Origin: Acidimicrobiaceae bacterium
GTDB lineage: Bacteria > Actinomycetota > Acidimicrobiia > Acidimicrobiales > Aldehydirespiratoraceae
Assembly (NCBI GenBank): GCA_028819505.1
Contig: JAPPLH010000161.1
Coordinates: 3,529-59,295, forward strand
Length of the DNA stretch: 55,767 nucleotides
Reading direction: 5' to 3'
Position 1 is the stretch's first letter; each line of letters starts with the position of its first letter. Below the pieces are notes generated by a model. That model did not search any database. It had not been told where the DNA came from and worked only from the letters and a program-made list of their open reading frames with translations. Below are positions 41,950 through 50,324 of the stretch, piece by piece. A program made the position numbers and the translations under genes.

Positions 41950-42729
41950 TCAGCTGAGGACTAGGCCGCCGTCCACTTCGATTGCCTGTCCGGTCAGGTA
42001 GCGGGCGTCTTCGCTGGCCAGGAAGGCGACGACCCCGGCGATCTCCTCCGGGCGGGCGAGCCGCTTGAGAGCGGTGTCGTCGGCCCGCATGCCCAGCCAC
42101 TCCTCGGCGGTCATCCCGACGGTCGGCCCGATCTCTCCGGCCACCTTGCGCACCATGTCGGTGAGGGTGTTGCCCGCGCACACCGCGTTGACGGTGACGC
42201 CGTGGGGGCCGAGCTCCATGGCGGCCGAGCGGGTTATGCCCACCACGCCGCTCTTGGTGCCGGAGTACTCGGCCGAGAAGGGCCAGCTCGTCTTGGCGGC
42301 CATGGAAGCGATGTTGATGATGGAGCCCCGCCCCTGGGCGGTCATGACCGGCGCGGCCAGGCTGTTCGAGACCAGGACGCCGGTCAGGTTGACGGCCACG
42401 ACGTCCTCCCAGCGGTCGAGGGGGATCTCCGGCAGCGGCCCTCCCACATAGACCCCCGCGCAGGCCACCAGCACGTCGATGCGCCCCCAGGCCGCCTTGA
42501 CGATCTCGAATGCGCCGTCCTGGTCGGCATGCGAGCGGACGTCGCAGGGCAGCGCCAGCGCCTCGACCCCAGCGGCCCGGGCCGCTGCCGCGGTGGCCCT
42601 GTTGCCGGCGTCGTTGATGTCGAGGCAGGCCACCCAGGCCCCTTCGGCGGCGAACCGCCGCGCCGTGGCCGCTCCGATCCCGGTGGCCGAGCCGGTGATG
42701 ACCACAACCTGGTTCTCGAATCGCCGCAC
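41950..42729 (-). CDS. Short-chain dehydrogenase/reductase
   Basis: A 259-residue classical SDR. Motifs are TGSATGIG (cofactor), ACAGVY, and S-x12-Y-x3-K (SMAAKTSWPFSAEYSGTK); Asp in CLDIND suggests NAD. It is convergent with the hydroxyacid dehydrogenase and ends three bases after it. GTG at 42729 has a TAGGGT hexamer 6 nt upstream. It may serve the same sugar pathway, but it is on its own transcript. Confidence 0.92.
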   Translation of the reverse strand: MRRFENQVVVITGSATGIGAATARRFAAEGAWVACLDINDAGNRATAAAARAAGVEALALPCDVRSHADQDGAFEIVKAAWGRIDVLVACAGVYVGGPLPEIPLDRWEDVVAVNLTGVLVSNSLAAPVMTAQGRGSIINIASMAAKTSWPFSAEYSGTKSGVVGITRSAAMELGPHGVTVNAVCAGNTLTDMVRKVAGEIGPTVGMTAEEWLGMRADDTALKRLARPEEIAGVVAFLASEDARYLTGQAIEVDGGLVLS

Positions 42730-42735
42730 CGGCAG

Positions 42736-42741
42736 ACCCTA
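42736..42741 (-). promoter_or_regulatory. -10-like TAGGGT, leaderless start of SDR
   Basis: TANNNT on the minus strand with a 6-nt gap to GTG 42729. Confidence 0.5.
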
Positions 42742-42977
42742 CCAGTGTGGTGGGGCCGCGCTAGCCTGCCGAGCCTTGTCCACAGCGCCATCGACGGCGC
42801 CCGACCACGAGAGTTCGCAGCCCAACGCGACTTGTTCGCCATCGTGCCATCGCCTTCAGGGACTCGGCGTGGCTTCTGGCGTTCATCTTTGAGACCGAGG
42901 CGGCCGTCGCCCTCCTTGGAGAGGGCATCGGCCATATCGCTTCATGGGAGGGGGGAGACGACCGGCGCATCGTTGCG

Positions 42978-43571
42978 TTGCACTTGCTGGCGCAGGGATA
43001 CGAACAGCTCTTGAAGGTGACCCACGCTGTGAACCGGTTGATCACCGAGGGGACTTTCCCGACATCGCACCAGCTCCGAAGGGAGTTCGGCCATGTCCTC
43101 ACGAGGCTGCTCGACGAGATAGTGGCGGCGTGCCGCGATGACAGCGCCTTCATGTCTCGGCCTGCGATCCAGCACGATATGGACTTCTTGTCTGCCGATG
43201 GCCACTGGCGCGAGATCTTGGACATCTTGAGCGACCTGGGCTCCGGTGGCCGCTACCACGACTTAGACACCATGTTGGATGGCAAGTCGGCGTGGGACAG
43301 TCCTCTGGACCGCTGGAAGTCTCTCGAAATGGCGTACTGGCACGACTCCCACGAGTGGCAAGCACTGCTGAAGTCCGACCAGGCCGGGTTCTCTCGCCAG
43401 TGGTACCCGGCGCTGGTCGCGAAGCAGACCGAGACCCTCCAGCGAGCAGCGCGAGCCATCGCGCGGATGTGGACCCTCGGCCCGGCTCAGCAGCACACAC
43501 AGAGGCTCACCGGGATCATCGGCAGGTTCTTGTTCATCTTGGACGACGACCTCAGCACACCTGCGCCCTGA
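42978..43571 (+). CDS. HEPN-like hypothetical protein, probably 5'-truncated
   Basis: At least 197 helical residues. The coordinate is the first possible start (TTG), but the same frame is open from 42765 and already looks coding from about 42846 (LLAFIFETEAAVALLGEGIG, then HIASWEGGDDRRIVALHLL). No ATG, GTG or TTG occurs in 42765-42977, so the 5' end seems lost or replaced. LLAQGYEQLLKVTHAVN and REFGHVLTRLLDEIV resemble HEPN-like helical proteins; no RxxxxH motif was verified. It opens the accessory island. Confidence 0.6.
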   Translation: MHLLAQGYEQLLKVTHAVNRLITEGTFPTSHQLRREFGHVLTRLLDEIVAACRDDSAFMSRPAIQHDMDFLSADGHWREILDILSDLGSGGRYHDLDTMLDGKSAWDSPLDRWKSLEMAYWHDSHEWQALLKSDQAGFSRQWYPALVAKQTETLQRAARAIARMWTLGPAQQHTQRLTGIIGRFLFILDDDLSTPAP

Positions 43572-43751
43572 CCCGGTTGCGCCATTGCCCGGACGTATAT
43601 TTCACACACCCCACGATGCAACAGCAGGGATGGGTGGCCGCTTCGAGGTGACCGCCGTATTCGACGACGAGCGCATCCCCCTGACCGCCCACACTCGCAC
43701 GACTTCCGAGGACCCGCCTGGGCCCCGGGCCCGTGCTCGCGCGGCCGCCGG

Positions 43752-43925
43752 TCAGGGTCCGAGCGCGACAATGGGGCCACCGCCACGGGTGAGCACGACC
43801 AGCCTCGGCGGCCGGCCCTTGGGCATCTTGTTGCCGATGCTCTTGAGCTTGCGGGCCGCGTCCTCGACGGCACCGCCGCCGCGCTTGACCTTCGCGAGCA
43901 GCATCCGACATTCGGTGCCGTCCAA
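43752..43925 (-). CDS. 57-residue basic fragment directly after PIN-like toxin
   Basis: Starts with a TTG one codon after the toxin stop and in the same frame, so suppression of one TGA would fuse them. It contains CRMLLAKVKRGGGAVEDAARK and KMPKGRPPRLVVLTRGGGP and ends VALGP. It reads like the C-terminus of a longer protein, so it may be a remnant rather than a gene. The family was not recognised. No gene was seen in 43572-43751. Confidence 0.45.
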   Translation of the reverse strand: MDGTECRMLLAKVKRGGGAVEDAARKLKSIGNKMPKGRPPRLVVLTRGGGPIVALGP

Positions 43926-44414
43926 TCAGAGAATGGCCGCTTCGAGTTCGGCATCAGACACCTTGACATCCTCGTAGAGCATCGCCGCGTCCTTGCCGTG
44001 GTTCTGCGCTACACGCTTGAACAGCTCCCACGGGTCTTGAGGCTTCGGAGTTCGAGGGCGCAGCCAGAACACGCCAGACCTGCCCGACCTGATGGCGCTG
44101 ATGGCGGGCTGGAGATCAAGAAGCAGAGCTCCAGTCGCACGGATCGGATCGTCGCCCACGCCCTCCACCGCAAAGATGGCGAGTTTCGTCTTGAGAACAG
44201 CCGCCAACTCCTTGGGATTGCGCAGCATCCTGTAGTTCAACGTCACCAGACCATCGTATCCGAGTTGTTTCAGCGCGATCAACAGCCCCCGATCATCTAG
44301 CGTCGTCAGCCTGTGGTCGATCGTGCGCAGCGGCACGAGTTGCACCTCCCCCATCCACGACTCGAGCCCCTTGAGGATCGGCTCGGGGAAATTCTGGTCC
44401 AACGGCAGGCGCAT
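43926..44414 (-). CDS. PIN-like (DUF5615-type) toxin-like protein
   Basis: A 162-residue protein with the pattern of PIN-like nucleases: LPLDQNFPEPILKGLESW at the start with an acidic residue in LDQN, and LLIALKQLGYDGLVTLNYRML, where DUF5615 relatives have LVTxDxDF. The loss of that second Asp weakens a nuclease claim. Its ATG (44412-44414) overlaps the antitoxin stop by one base (TGATG), the standard arrangement of DUF433/PIN toxin-antitoxin operons. Confidence 0.7.
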   Translation of the reverse strand: MRLPLDQNFPEPILKGLESWMGEVQLVPLRTIDHRLTTLDDRGLLIALKQLGYDGLVTLNYRMLRNPKELAAVLKTKLAIFAVEGVGDDPIRATGALLLDLQPAISAIRSGRSGVFWLRPRTPKPQDPWELFKRVAQNHGKDAAMLYEDVKVSDAELEAAIL

Positions 44415-45094
44415 CAGGCCGCGAGCGAGCGCTCGAACTCGATTGCCTCCTCGAAGAGGCTGGCACCGAAGCCGGGGTAGAGGGTTGCGATCTTCTCAAC
44501 ATCCGCAATCTTGCGGTGCAGAGCTGCGGCAACCTGCGTCGTGATGCGGGAGCCGACGAGGTGGGCCTCGCCCGACACCCTCCCCGGGATAATGCGCAGG
44601 TTGGGTCGCGGACGAAGGAGGTCAGGTCCGCTCTGACCGTCGCATTCGAAGGGTCCCAGCAGATCCAACATGCCATCCAGGGGTCGTTGCCCGTCAACGC
44701 GGGATGTGTCGTCGTCGATCAGAAAGATGGTCGCCGACGAATCGACCCGCAACGGCGAGTCGGGCCGCTCCCCGCTGTCGTCCCAGATGTCCAGCCCTCG
44801 CCGCTCCAACTCAGCGAGCGCCTCGCGCACGCGCGACATGGGGCTGGCCGCAATCTCTCTGCCTCGTCCCTTCTTGGGGTGGCGGAGCCAGTAGACGATG
44901 CGCAGCGCCATGAGATCGGCGTAGGACCACAGCTTGATCCTCCTAGGCGACACCGAGGGCTCAACGATCCCGGACCGCGCCCACTGGTACACCGTCGACA
45001 CTGGAACACCTGCGAAGGCAGCGGCCCTCCGCCCCTCGTAGCATCCTTCGAACGCAGCCTCGACGCGAGCCGAGAGCGCATACTTGTCTTCCAT
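44414..45094 (-). CDS. DUF433 antitoxin with MerR-like N-terminus
   Basis: A 226-residue antitoxin-like regulator. The N-terminal helix-turn-helix (AAAFAGVPVSTVYQWARSGIV) resembles MerR/Xre-type binding. A spacer with LRPRPNLRIIPGRVSGEAHLVGSRITT leads into DUF433 (RKIADVEKIATLYPGFGASLFEEAIEFE). Operons with a PIN-like toxin downstream are common toxin-antitoxin systems. The ATG at 45094 is preferred over an upstream TTG; a GAGG Shine-Dalgarno is 10 nt away. Autoregulation at its own promoter is expected. Confidence 0.8.
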   Translation of the reverse strand: MEDKYALSARVEAAFEGCYEGRRAAAFAGVPVSTVYQWARSGIVEPSVSPRRIKLWSYADLMALRIVYWLRHPKKGRGREIAASPMSRVREALAELERRGLDIWDDSGERPDSPLRVDSSATIFLIDDDTSRVDGQRPLDGMLDLLGPFECDGQSGPDLLRPRPNLRIIPGRVSGEAHLVGSRITTQVAAALHRKIADVEKIATLYPGFGASLFEEAIEFERSLAA

Positions 45095-45130
45095 GAGCAC
45101 CGTACCTCGACGAGTTGGCAACGGACTATA
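45095..45130 (-). promoter_or_regulatory. DUF433 TA operon leader with shared 13-nt motif
   Basis: TATAGT (minus strand, 45125-45130) is a -10 candidate about 30 nt before ATG 45094. The 13 nt at 45095-45107 are identical to 47270-47282 in front of the Panacea operon. Confidence 0.4.
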
Positions 45131-45475
45131 CGCGATCTGGCCCCGACTGTGGGCCAGCGAGGCCGCCCGAGCCGATGTTCCGGGACGCTACGGTGCTCGC
45201 AGCGGGGGGCGCGGAACCCACCGTCTGCGCCAGGCAACTGGAGCGCTCGATCCCCACAGGGGATGTGGTCTAGGCGGTCCGGCCCTTTGCCCATGTCTGC
45301 GGGCGTCCAGGCAGCCTGGGCGGCATGGACGCTCGGAGTTCGCTCCACAGAACGGACGGCTACTGGCAGCCGTAGCCATACCGTTCTCTTCTGCGAGACC
45401 TGCTGCGAGGGGGTGGGCTCGATGGTGACGCGGCCGCCCTCTTGGACATCCATGCAGGGCGTGAACCCGTCACTG
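45131..45475 (+). other. Spacer between DUF433 gene and IS630 transposase, no gene seen
   Basis: 345 bp. Open frames on both strands lack recognisable motifs. A small hairpin TCCCCACAGGGGA lies near 45252. Without a terminal inverted repeat the left edge of the insertion sequence cannot be fixed. Confidence 0.35.
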
Positions 45476-46393
45476 CTAGTGGTCTGTCGCGGGTTTGGTT
45501 GCGTGGTGTAGGGCGGTTCGGGCTCGTTTGACTTTGTCGATGACGGGTTGGGCTTGTTTGGTCCATTTGAGGGGCTGGGGGTCGTGGTTCCAGTGCTGGG
45601 CCCATGTGTCGATGGCATCTTGGAGTTCGGCGACGGAGCTGAACGCTCGGTTCTTGAGGGCTTTGCGGGTCAGGACCGAGAACCAGCACTCGACGAGGTT
45701 GGCCCAGCTGGAGCTGGTGGGGGTGAAGTGCAGGTGCCAGCGCTGGCGGCGGGGGTTCGACAGCCATTTGCGCACCGGTTCGGACTTGTGGGCGGAGACG
45801 TTGTCCAAGATGACGTGGACGTCGAGGCCGGCGGGGGTGCGGGAGTCGATGTGCTTGAAGAACGCCAGCACGTCGGCTCCGGTGTGGCGGCGGCGCGTCT
45901 GGTGCAGCACCTCCCCGGTGGCGACGTTGAGCGCGGCGAACAGGTCGGTGGTGCCGTTGCGGCGGTGGTCGCGGGTCACGGTGCGGTTGCGGCCCGGCAC
46001 CATGGGAAGCGACCGCTGGGTGCGGTCGATGGCCTGGACCTGGGTCTTCTCGTCGAAGCTGAACACCACTGCGCGCTCGGGAGGGTCCACATACAGCCCG
46101 ACGGCGTCTTTGGGCTCGGCCTCGAAGTCGGGGTCGGCCGACAGCTTGAACACGTCCGCGAGCCACGGGCGCAGCCCCCGCTCGCGCCAGACCTGCGCGA
46201 CGTAGTCCTTGCTGACCCCGTGGCGGGCCGCCATCTCACGCGTCGACCAGCACACCGCCCCGCCGGGCGGCTCGGCGTGCAGCGTGTCCGACACGACCCC
46301 CGCCTCCGCGGCCGCGCCCAGCGCGGTCCGCTCGAAGGCTCGCAGGTCCCGCTGAGCGGGACTTCCTCCGCCGAGCCGACCGCAGCGTCTCAC
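45476..46393 (-). CDS. IS630-family transposase, N-terminally truncated
   Basis: A 305-residue DDE transposase. The catalytic block is FSFDEKTQVQ, VHVILDNVSAHKS and SSWANLVECWFSVLTRK, matching IS630. STREMAARHGVSKDYVAQVWRERGL is the second helix-turn-helix, but the N-terminal helix-turn-helix of full-length members (about 60-100 residues more) is missing. The frame begins only 25 bases from the toxin stop at 46419, so the upstream part seems deleted or replaced. No terminal inverted repeats were found. Confidence 0.88.
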   Translation of the reverse strand: MRRCGRLGGGSPAQRDLRAFERTALGAAAEAGVVSDTLHAEPPGGAVCWSTREMAARHGVSKDYVAQVWRERGLRPWLADVFKLSADPDFEAEPKDAVGLYVDPPERAVVFSFDEKTQVQAIDRTQRSLPMVPGRNRTVTRDHRRNGTTDLFAALNVATGEVLHQTRRRHTGADVLAFFKHIDSRTPAGLDVHVILDNVSAHKSEPVRKWLSNPRRQRWHLHFTPTSSSWANLVECWFSVLTRKALKNRAFSSVAELQDAIDTWAQHWNHDPQPLKWTKQAQPVIDKVKRARTALHHATKPATDH

Positions 46394-46418
46394 CAGCCGT
46401 CGACCGACTGCTGACGCG

Positions 46419-46703
46419 TCAGCGAGCCGGGACCAACTCGAAGGAGATCACCTCGACGGTCCGGTGCGCTTCGTCGATGTGATAGCCAGCCGCCAGATCA
46501 CGGCTTGGATCCGTCGCAGACCTCCCGATTCGGCAGTAGAACTCGCCCGTCTTGTCCCTGTCGGCCTTCACGTCCCAGGGATCGATCTCCACGCGGCGGG
46601 CGAATTGGAGAAGCTCCTCGATGTCGGCCTCGGCCAGATCCCTTTGCCGAGCGAAGGCCGCAATGCGAGCATGCGCGTTCGTGCGCCATGGGTGGGAAAC
46701 CAA
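46419..46703 (-). CDS. Putative toxin partner of Panacea antitoxin
   Basis: A 94-residue protein: a helical N-half (ARIAAFARQRDLAEADIEEL) and a beta C-half (GEFYCRIGR, GYHIDEAHRTVEVISFELV). The layout is weakly RelE/ParE-like, but no known family was recognised. The TTG start is five bases after the Panacea stop, so coupled translation is likely. The toxin role rests on its position next to a Panacea gene and is inferred. Confidence 0.55.
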   Translation of the reverse strand: MVSHPWRTNAHARIAAFARQRDLAEADIEELLQFARRVEIDPWDVKADRDKTGEFYCRIGRSATDPSRDLAAGYHIDEAHRTVEVISFELVPAR

Positions 46704-46708
46704 CGCTG

Positions 46709-47245
46709 CTACTTCGACAGCAGTTCAGCTCTGAGCGCCTCGCGCAGACCGGGAGGATCGGGCTCGAAGGGCTCGTCGGAGCCATTGGCTCTAACCGCCT
46801 CGCGGACGAGCTTCAAGTCCGGGCTCTCGATACTGAAGAACTCAGACAGGGACTCGTGAGAGATCACCTGGTTAGCGATCAGCTGCCCGCCGTTGGTGGC
46901 GTCGCGCCAGGGCGCCTCGGCGTGGGTGGCGCTGATCAGCTGGGGACCGGTCCGGTCCCCGACCCGGCGCAGCACGTACGTGATCACGTTGCGCACCGCC
47001 TCCGGCGGCTCCTCGGAGTCCGACAACACCCGGCCGCGCTTCTCGGCGTGCCAGAGGGCCGGGACGACCGGACCCATCTCCCACGCCTCGATCCGATCGC
47101 CGAAGGCCGGACGGCCGTTCCACGCCAGGTGATAGCCCTGCACGTAGTAGAGCAGCTTGTGCAGCCGCGCCTTGCCGATGCGGGGGCGCCGACGGCGGAT
47201 CTCTGTCGCCGTTCGCCTGGTCGACGCCGTAGGCGTTCCAGCCAT
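46709..47245 (-). CDS. Panacea-domain antitoxin (DUF4065/PanA-like)
   Basis: A 178-residue protein with the Panacea signature: KARLHKLLYYVQGYHLAW, DRIEAWEMGPVVPALW and the C-terminal FFSIESPDLKL. Panacea proteins are antitoxins of PanAT systems that neutralise varied toxins encoded beside them; here the candidate is the next gene. ATG 47245 has the Shine-Dalgarno GGAAGGGGA seven bases upstream; ATG 47263 is an alternative. Confidence 0.85.
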   Translation of the reverse strand: MAGTPTASTRRTATEIRRRRPRIGKARLHKLLYYVQGYHLAWNGRPAFGDRIEAWEMGPVVPALWHAEKRGRVLSDSEEPPEAVRNVITYVLRRVGDRTGPQLISATHAEAPWRDATNGGQLIANQVISHESLSEFFSIESPDLKLVREAVRANGSDEPFEPDPPGLREALRAELLSK

Positions 47246-47269
47246 ACGCCATTCCCCTTCCATTCTACG

Positions 47270-47282
47270 GAGCACCGTACCT
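47270..47282 (-). promoter_or_regulatory. Shared 13-nt motif before Panacea operon
   Basis: Identical to 45095-45107 before the DUF433 operon; reads AGGTACGGTGCTC on the coding strand and contains TACGGT (TANNNT), a possible -10 or operator. Confidence 0.35.
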
Positions 47283-47490
47283 TCTACGCTACGTGAACAG
47301 TAGGACATCTCGTCGGCAGCCGCCTCAACGACCGAGCTGCGGTCGCGCCCTGCGCTCGGTCCGATGTCTACGCCCACCGGTGGGAGAATGCGAACACGGG
47401 GAAGTCCGGTTGGTCGCCCGCGGTCCGTGGCGGCAGGTCCTTCGGCTTCGCTAGAATCTCGCACTCCGATCCCAATACTCAGATTTCCCG

Positions 47491-47643
47491 ATGATGCCTC
47501 TTGCAGCTAACCACGAGAGCGTCGAGCAGGAAGCTGCGCACGAGGCAGCGTTGCTACGTCATCCTGAACTCGTGGAGCAGATCGAAGCCGACCGCGCCGA
47601 CCAGACCCAGGCTGTTCGCTCGAAGGCCCGCCGACTCCGTTGA
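47491..47643 (+). CDS. 50-residue hypothetical protein
   Basis: Acidic, Ala/Glu-rich peptide, MMPLAANHESVEQEAAHEAA followed by LLRHPELVEQIEADRADQ and a basic end. The composition looks antitoxin-like, but no domain is recognised. It lies in the gap 47246-47799. A further 54-residue frame (47652-47816) follows but has no convincing features. Confidence 0.35.
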   Translation: MMPLAANHESVEQEAAHEAALLRHPELVEQIEADRADQTQAVRSKARRLR

Positions 47644-47799
47644 GACTGCGGGTGGAGCGACCAGGCAACTGGCGCGACACCATCCGGTTCGAGCAAGCCA
47701 TGGATGGCTCCGAACCTTCAGCAGGCTCTACGATGGGCCGATCGGAGCCGCCTGTCGAGAAGTGCATGTGTTGCCGCCCGATCGATCGGGGGAGGCGCA

Positions 47800-49525
47800 G
47801 TGACCGGGCTGAATGAGGCAGAGGTTGAGGCGGCCGCCCTCGGCTGGCTGGCTCAGCTGGGGTGGAGCGTCGTCCACGGGTCGGAGGTCAACCCGGAGTC
47901 GGCGCCGTCGGAGCGGGCCGACTACGGCGCGGTGGTGCTGGCCGCGACGTTGCGGGAGGCGCTGGCGCGGCTCAACCCGGAATTGCCGCCCGAGGCGCTC
48001 AACGATGCGGCGCGGCGGCTGAACCGGCCGGAGGGGGCGACCGTGGAAGCCCGCAACCGGGCGTTCCACCGCATGGCCGTCGACGGCGTGACCGTCGAGT
48101 ACCGAGACGGCGGGCGGGTACGGGGCGCGCAGGCTCGGGTGGTCGACTTCGACGACGCCTCCAGCAACGACTGGCTGGCCGTCAATCAACTCACTGCGAG
48201 CGGCAGCACTCCAGCACGCCGCCGGCCGAGAACCGGGGCGCAGGCCGGGCGGCGAGCCCGGCGATCGGCGCATCGGGGTGGTCTGGCACACCCAAGGGTC
48301 GGGCAAGAGCCTGACCATGGCCTTCTACACGGGGCGGATCGTCCGCGAGCCGGCCATGTCCAACCCCACCGTCGTCGTGCTGACCGACCGCAACGACGTC
48401 GACGACCAGCTGTTCGCCACCTTCGCCAACTGCGCCGACCTGCTGCGCCAGCCGCCGGCGCAGGCCGACACCCGAGTCCGCCTGCGGCAGCTTCTGAGCA
48501 CCGCATCGGGGGGCGTGGTGTTCACCACCATCCAGAAGTTCCTCCCAGACGAGAAGGGCGACCGGCACCAGTTGCTGTCGGAGCGGCGCAACATCGTCGT
48601 CATAGCCGACGAGGCCCACCGCAGCCAGTACGACTTCATCGACGGCTTCGCGGCCCACATGCGCGACGCGCTGCCCAACGCCTCCTTCATCGGCTTCACC
48701 GGCACACCCGTCGAGAATGCCGACGCCAGCACCCGGGCGGTGTTCGGCGACCACATCAGCGTCTACGACATCCAGCGCTCCGTGCACGACGAGGCGACGG
48801 TGCCGATCTACTACGAGAGCCGTCTCGCCCGACTCGCCCTCGACGACCGCCAGAAGCCCCGCATCGACCCCGACTTCGAGGAGGCCACCGAAGGCGAGGA
48901 GGTCGAGCGCAAGGAGAGGCTCAAGACCAGGTGGGCCCAGCTCGAGGCTGTCGTCGGCGCCAACAGGCGCATATCGCAGGTGGCGGCGGACATCGTCGAC
49001 CACTACGAGGCCCGCCTCGACGCGATGGACGGCAAGGCAATGGTGGTCTGCATGAGCCGTCGCATCTGCGTCGACCTCCACGACGAGCTGCTGCGGCTGC
49101 GTCCCGACTGGCACCACCCCGACGACGACGAGGGCGCCGTCAAGGTCGTGATGACCGGCTCTGCGTCGGACGGGCCCGAATGGCAGCCCCACATCCGCAA
49201 CAAAGCCCGCCGCGAGGCGATCGGCAAGCGGTTCCGCGATCCCGACGACCCGCTGAGGATCGTCCTCGTGGAGACGAACGCCAGCGCCGTCGAGGTGCTC
49301 GGCGACGAGACCCTGCGGGCCATCGCCTGCGAGCTGGTGGAGACGGTCCGCGGCAACGTCACCATCGACTGGACCATGCGCGAGAACGTCCGGGCCAGGC
49401 TTCGCACTCTGGTCCGTCGAACCCTGCGCCGGCACGGCTACCCGCCCGACAAGCAGGAGAAGGCCACGCAGACCGTCTTGGAGCAGGCCGAAGCCTTGTC
49501 AGCGGTCTGGGCCCAAGCTGCCTGA
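47800..49525 (+). pseudogene. hsdR: hsdR (type I restriction R subunit) remnant
   Basis: GTG 47800 (Shine-Dalgarno GGAGG) begins a normal HsdR N-terminus (EVEAAALGWLAQLGWSVVHG ... [16 protein letters not shown]). At about 48190 the frame breaks: the next conserved sequence, [20 protein letters not shown] (Walker A), is in another frame. About 170-190 residues that normally contain the PD-(D/E)XK nuclease (PDVVVFVNGLPLAVIELKN region) are gone. Motor motifs after it are intact ([50 protein letters not shown]). No hsdM or hsdS lies in the window. Translation of the full protein is impossible without frameshifting. Confidence 0.85.
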
Positions 49526-49548
49526 CACTCCGCGGCCAACAGCGCCGC

Positions 49549-50313
49549 TCATGCGGTCCTCAGGGCGGCGAGTACCGGACCGGCCAGTTCGGGGCGGCAG
49601 ACCACCAGGTCGGGCAGGTATACGTCGGGCTGGTTGTAGCGAAGTCGGGAACCGTCGAGCCGGCTGACGAAGCAGCCTGCGGCCTTCGCCACGGCCGCAG
49701 GCGCGCACGAGTCCCATTCGTACTGGCCGCCGGCGTGGACGTAGACGTCGGCTTCGCCCCGGACCACGGCCATCGCCTTGGCGCCGGCCGACCCCAGAGC
49801 CGCCACCTCCGCGCCGAGCGCGGCGGCCACAACTTCGGCCTGTCTCGGCGGGCGGGAACGCGAGACGACCAGCCGGGGCGGCCCGAGCCGCGCCTCCGGA
49901 AGCCGGGGAGGGTCAGCCGTCGAGAGGGTGAGCCCCAGCGCGGGCAGGGCCACCGCCCCCGCCATCGGACGCTCGTCGATGACCAGCGCCACATGCACGG
50001 CCCAGTCGGTGCGGCCCGGCTCGGAGTACGCCCGTGTGCCGTCGAGCGGGTCGACGATCCACACCCGCTCCGCGCCGAGCCGGGAGGAGTGGTCGTCGCC
50101 CTCCTCGGACAGCACGGCGTCGGCCGGCCGGGCTGCGGCCAGCTCGCCTGCCAGCAGTTCATGGGCCTGGCGGTCGCCCTCGGCCCGCACGAGCGACGCA
50201 GGAGCGCCTGCCGTGGTCAGCCGGGCCCGGAGCTCGACGAGCAGCTCTCCGGCGCGGCGGGCCAGGTCAGCCGCCAAGTGATGATCGTCAGCGCGTTGCC
50301 GTGCAGTGCTCAC
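49549..50313 (-). CDS. Inositol monophosphatase-family / CysQ-like phosphatase
   Basis: A 254-residue metal-dependent phosphatase. Motifs: VLSEEGDD (metal), WIVDPLDGTRAYSE (catalytic D-P-L-D-G-T) and WDSCAPAAVAKAAG (second metal site). WDSCAPAA with no VGIN-type motif is typical of 3'(2'),5'-bisphosphate nucleotidases (CysQ) as well as inositol phosphatases; choosing between them needs more than the sequence. GTG at 50313. It is in the same direction as kgd with a repeat-containing gap between. Confidence 0.85.
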   Translation of the reverse strand: MSTARQRADDHHLAADLARRAGELLVELRARLTTAGAPASLVRAEGDRQAHELLAGELAAARPADAVLSEEGDDHSSRLGAERVWIVDPLDGTRAYSEPGRTDWAVHVALVIDERPMAGAVALPALGLTLSTADPPRLPEARLGPPRLVVSRSRPPRQAEVVAAALGAEVAALGSAGAKAMAVVRGEADVYVHAGGQYEWDSCAPAAVAKAAGCFVSRLDGSRLRYNQPDVYLPDLVVCRPELAGPVLAALRTA

Positions 50314-50324
50314 GGACCTGCGCC

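Noticed and set aside
43585..43977. Plus-strand frame of 130 codons near the 57-residue fragment
   Set aside because: No motif; it is antisense to the PIN-like gene end and the fragment.
46411..46422. Palindrome CTGACGCGTCAG at the toxin stop
   Set aside because: A 12-bp palindrome is expected by chance and is not repeated near other genes; no link to transposon ends.
47370..47470. tRNA-like pattern (translation contains RVRILPP and RSSVVE)
   Set aside because: The T-loop and D-arm cannot be folded: no paired stems or acceptor could be found.
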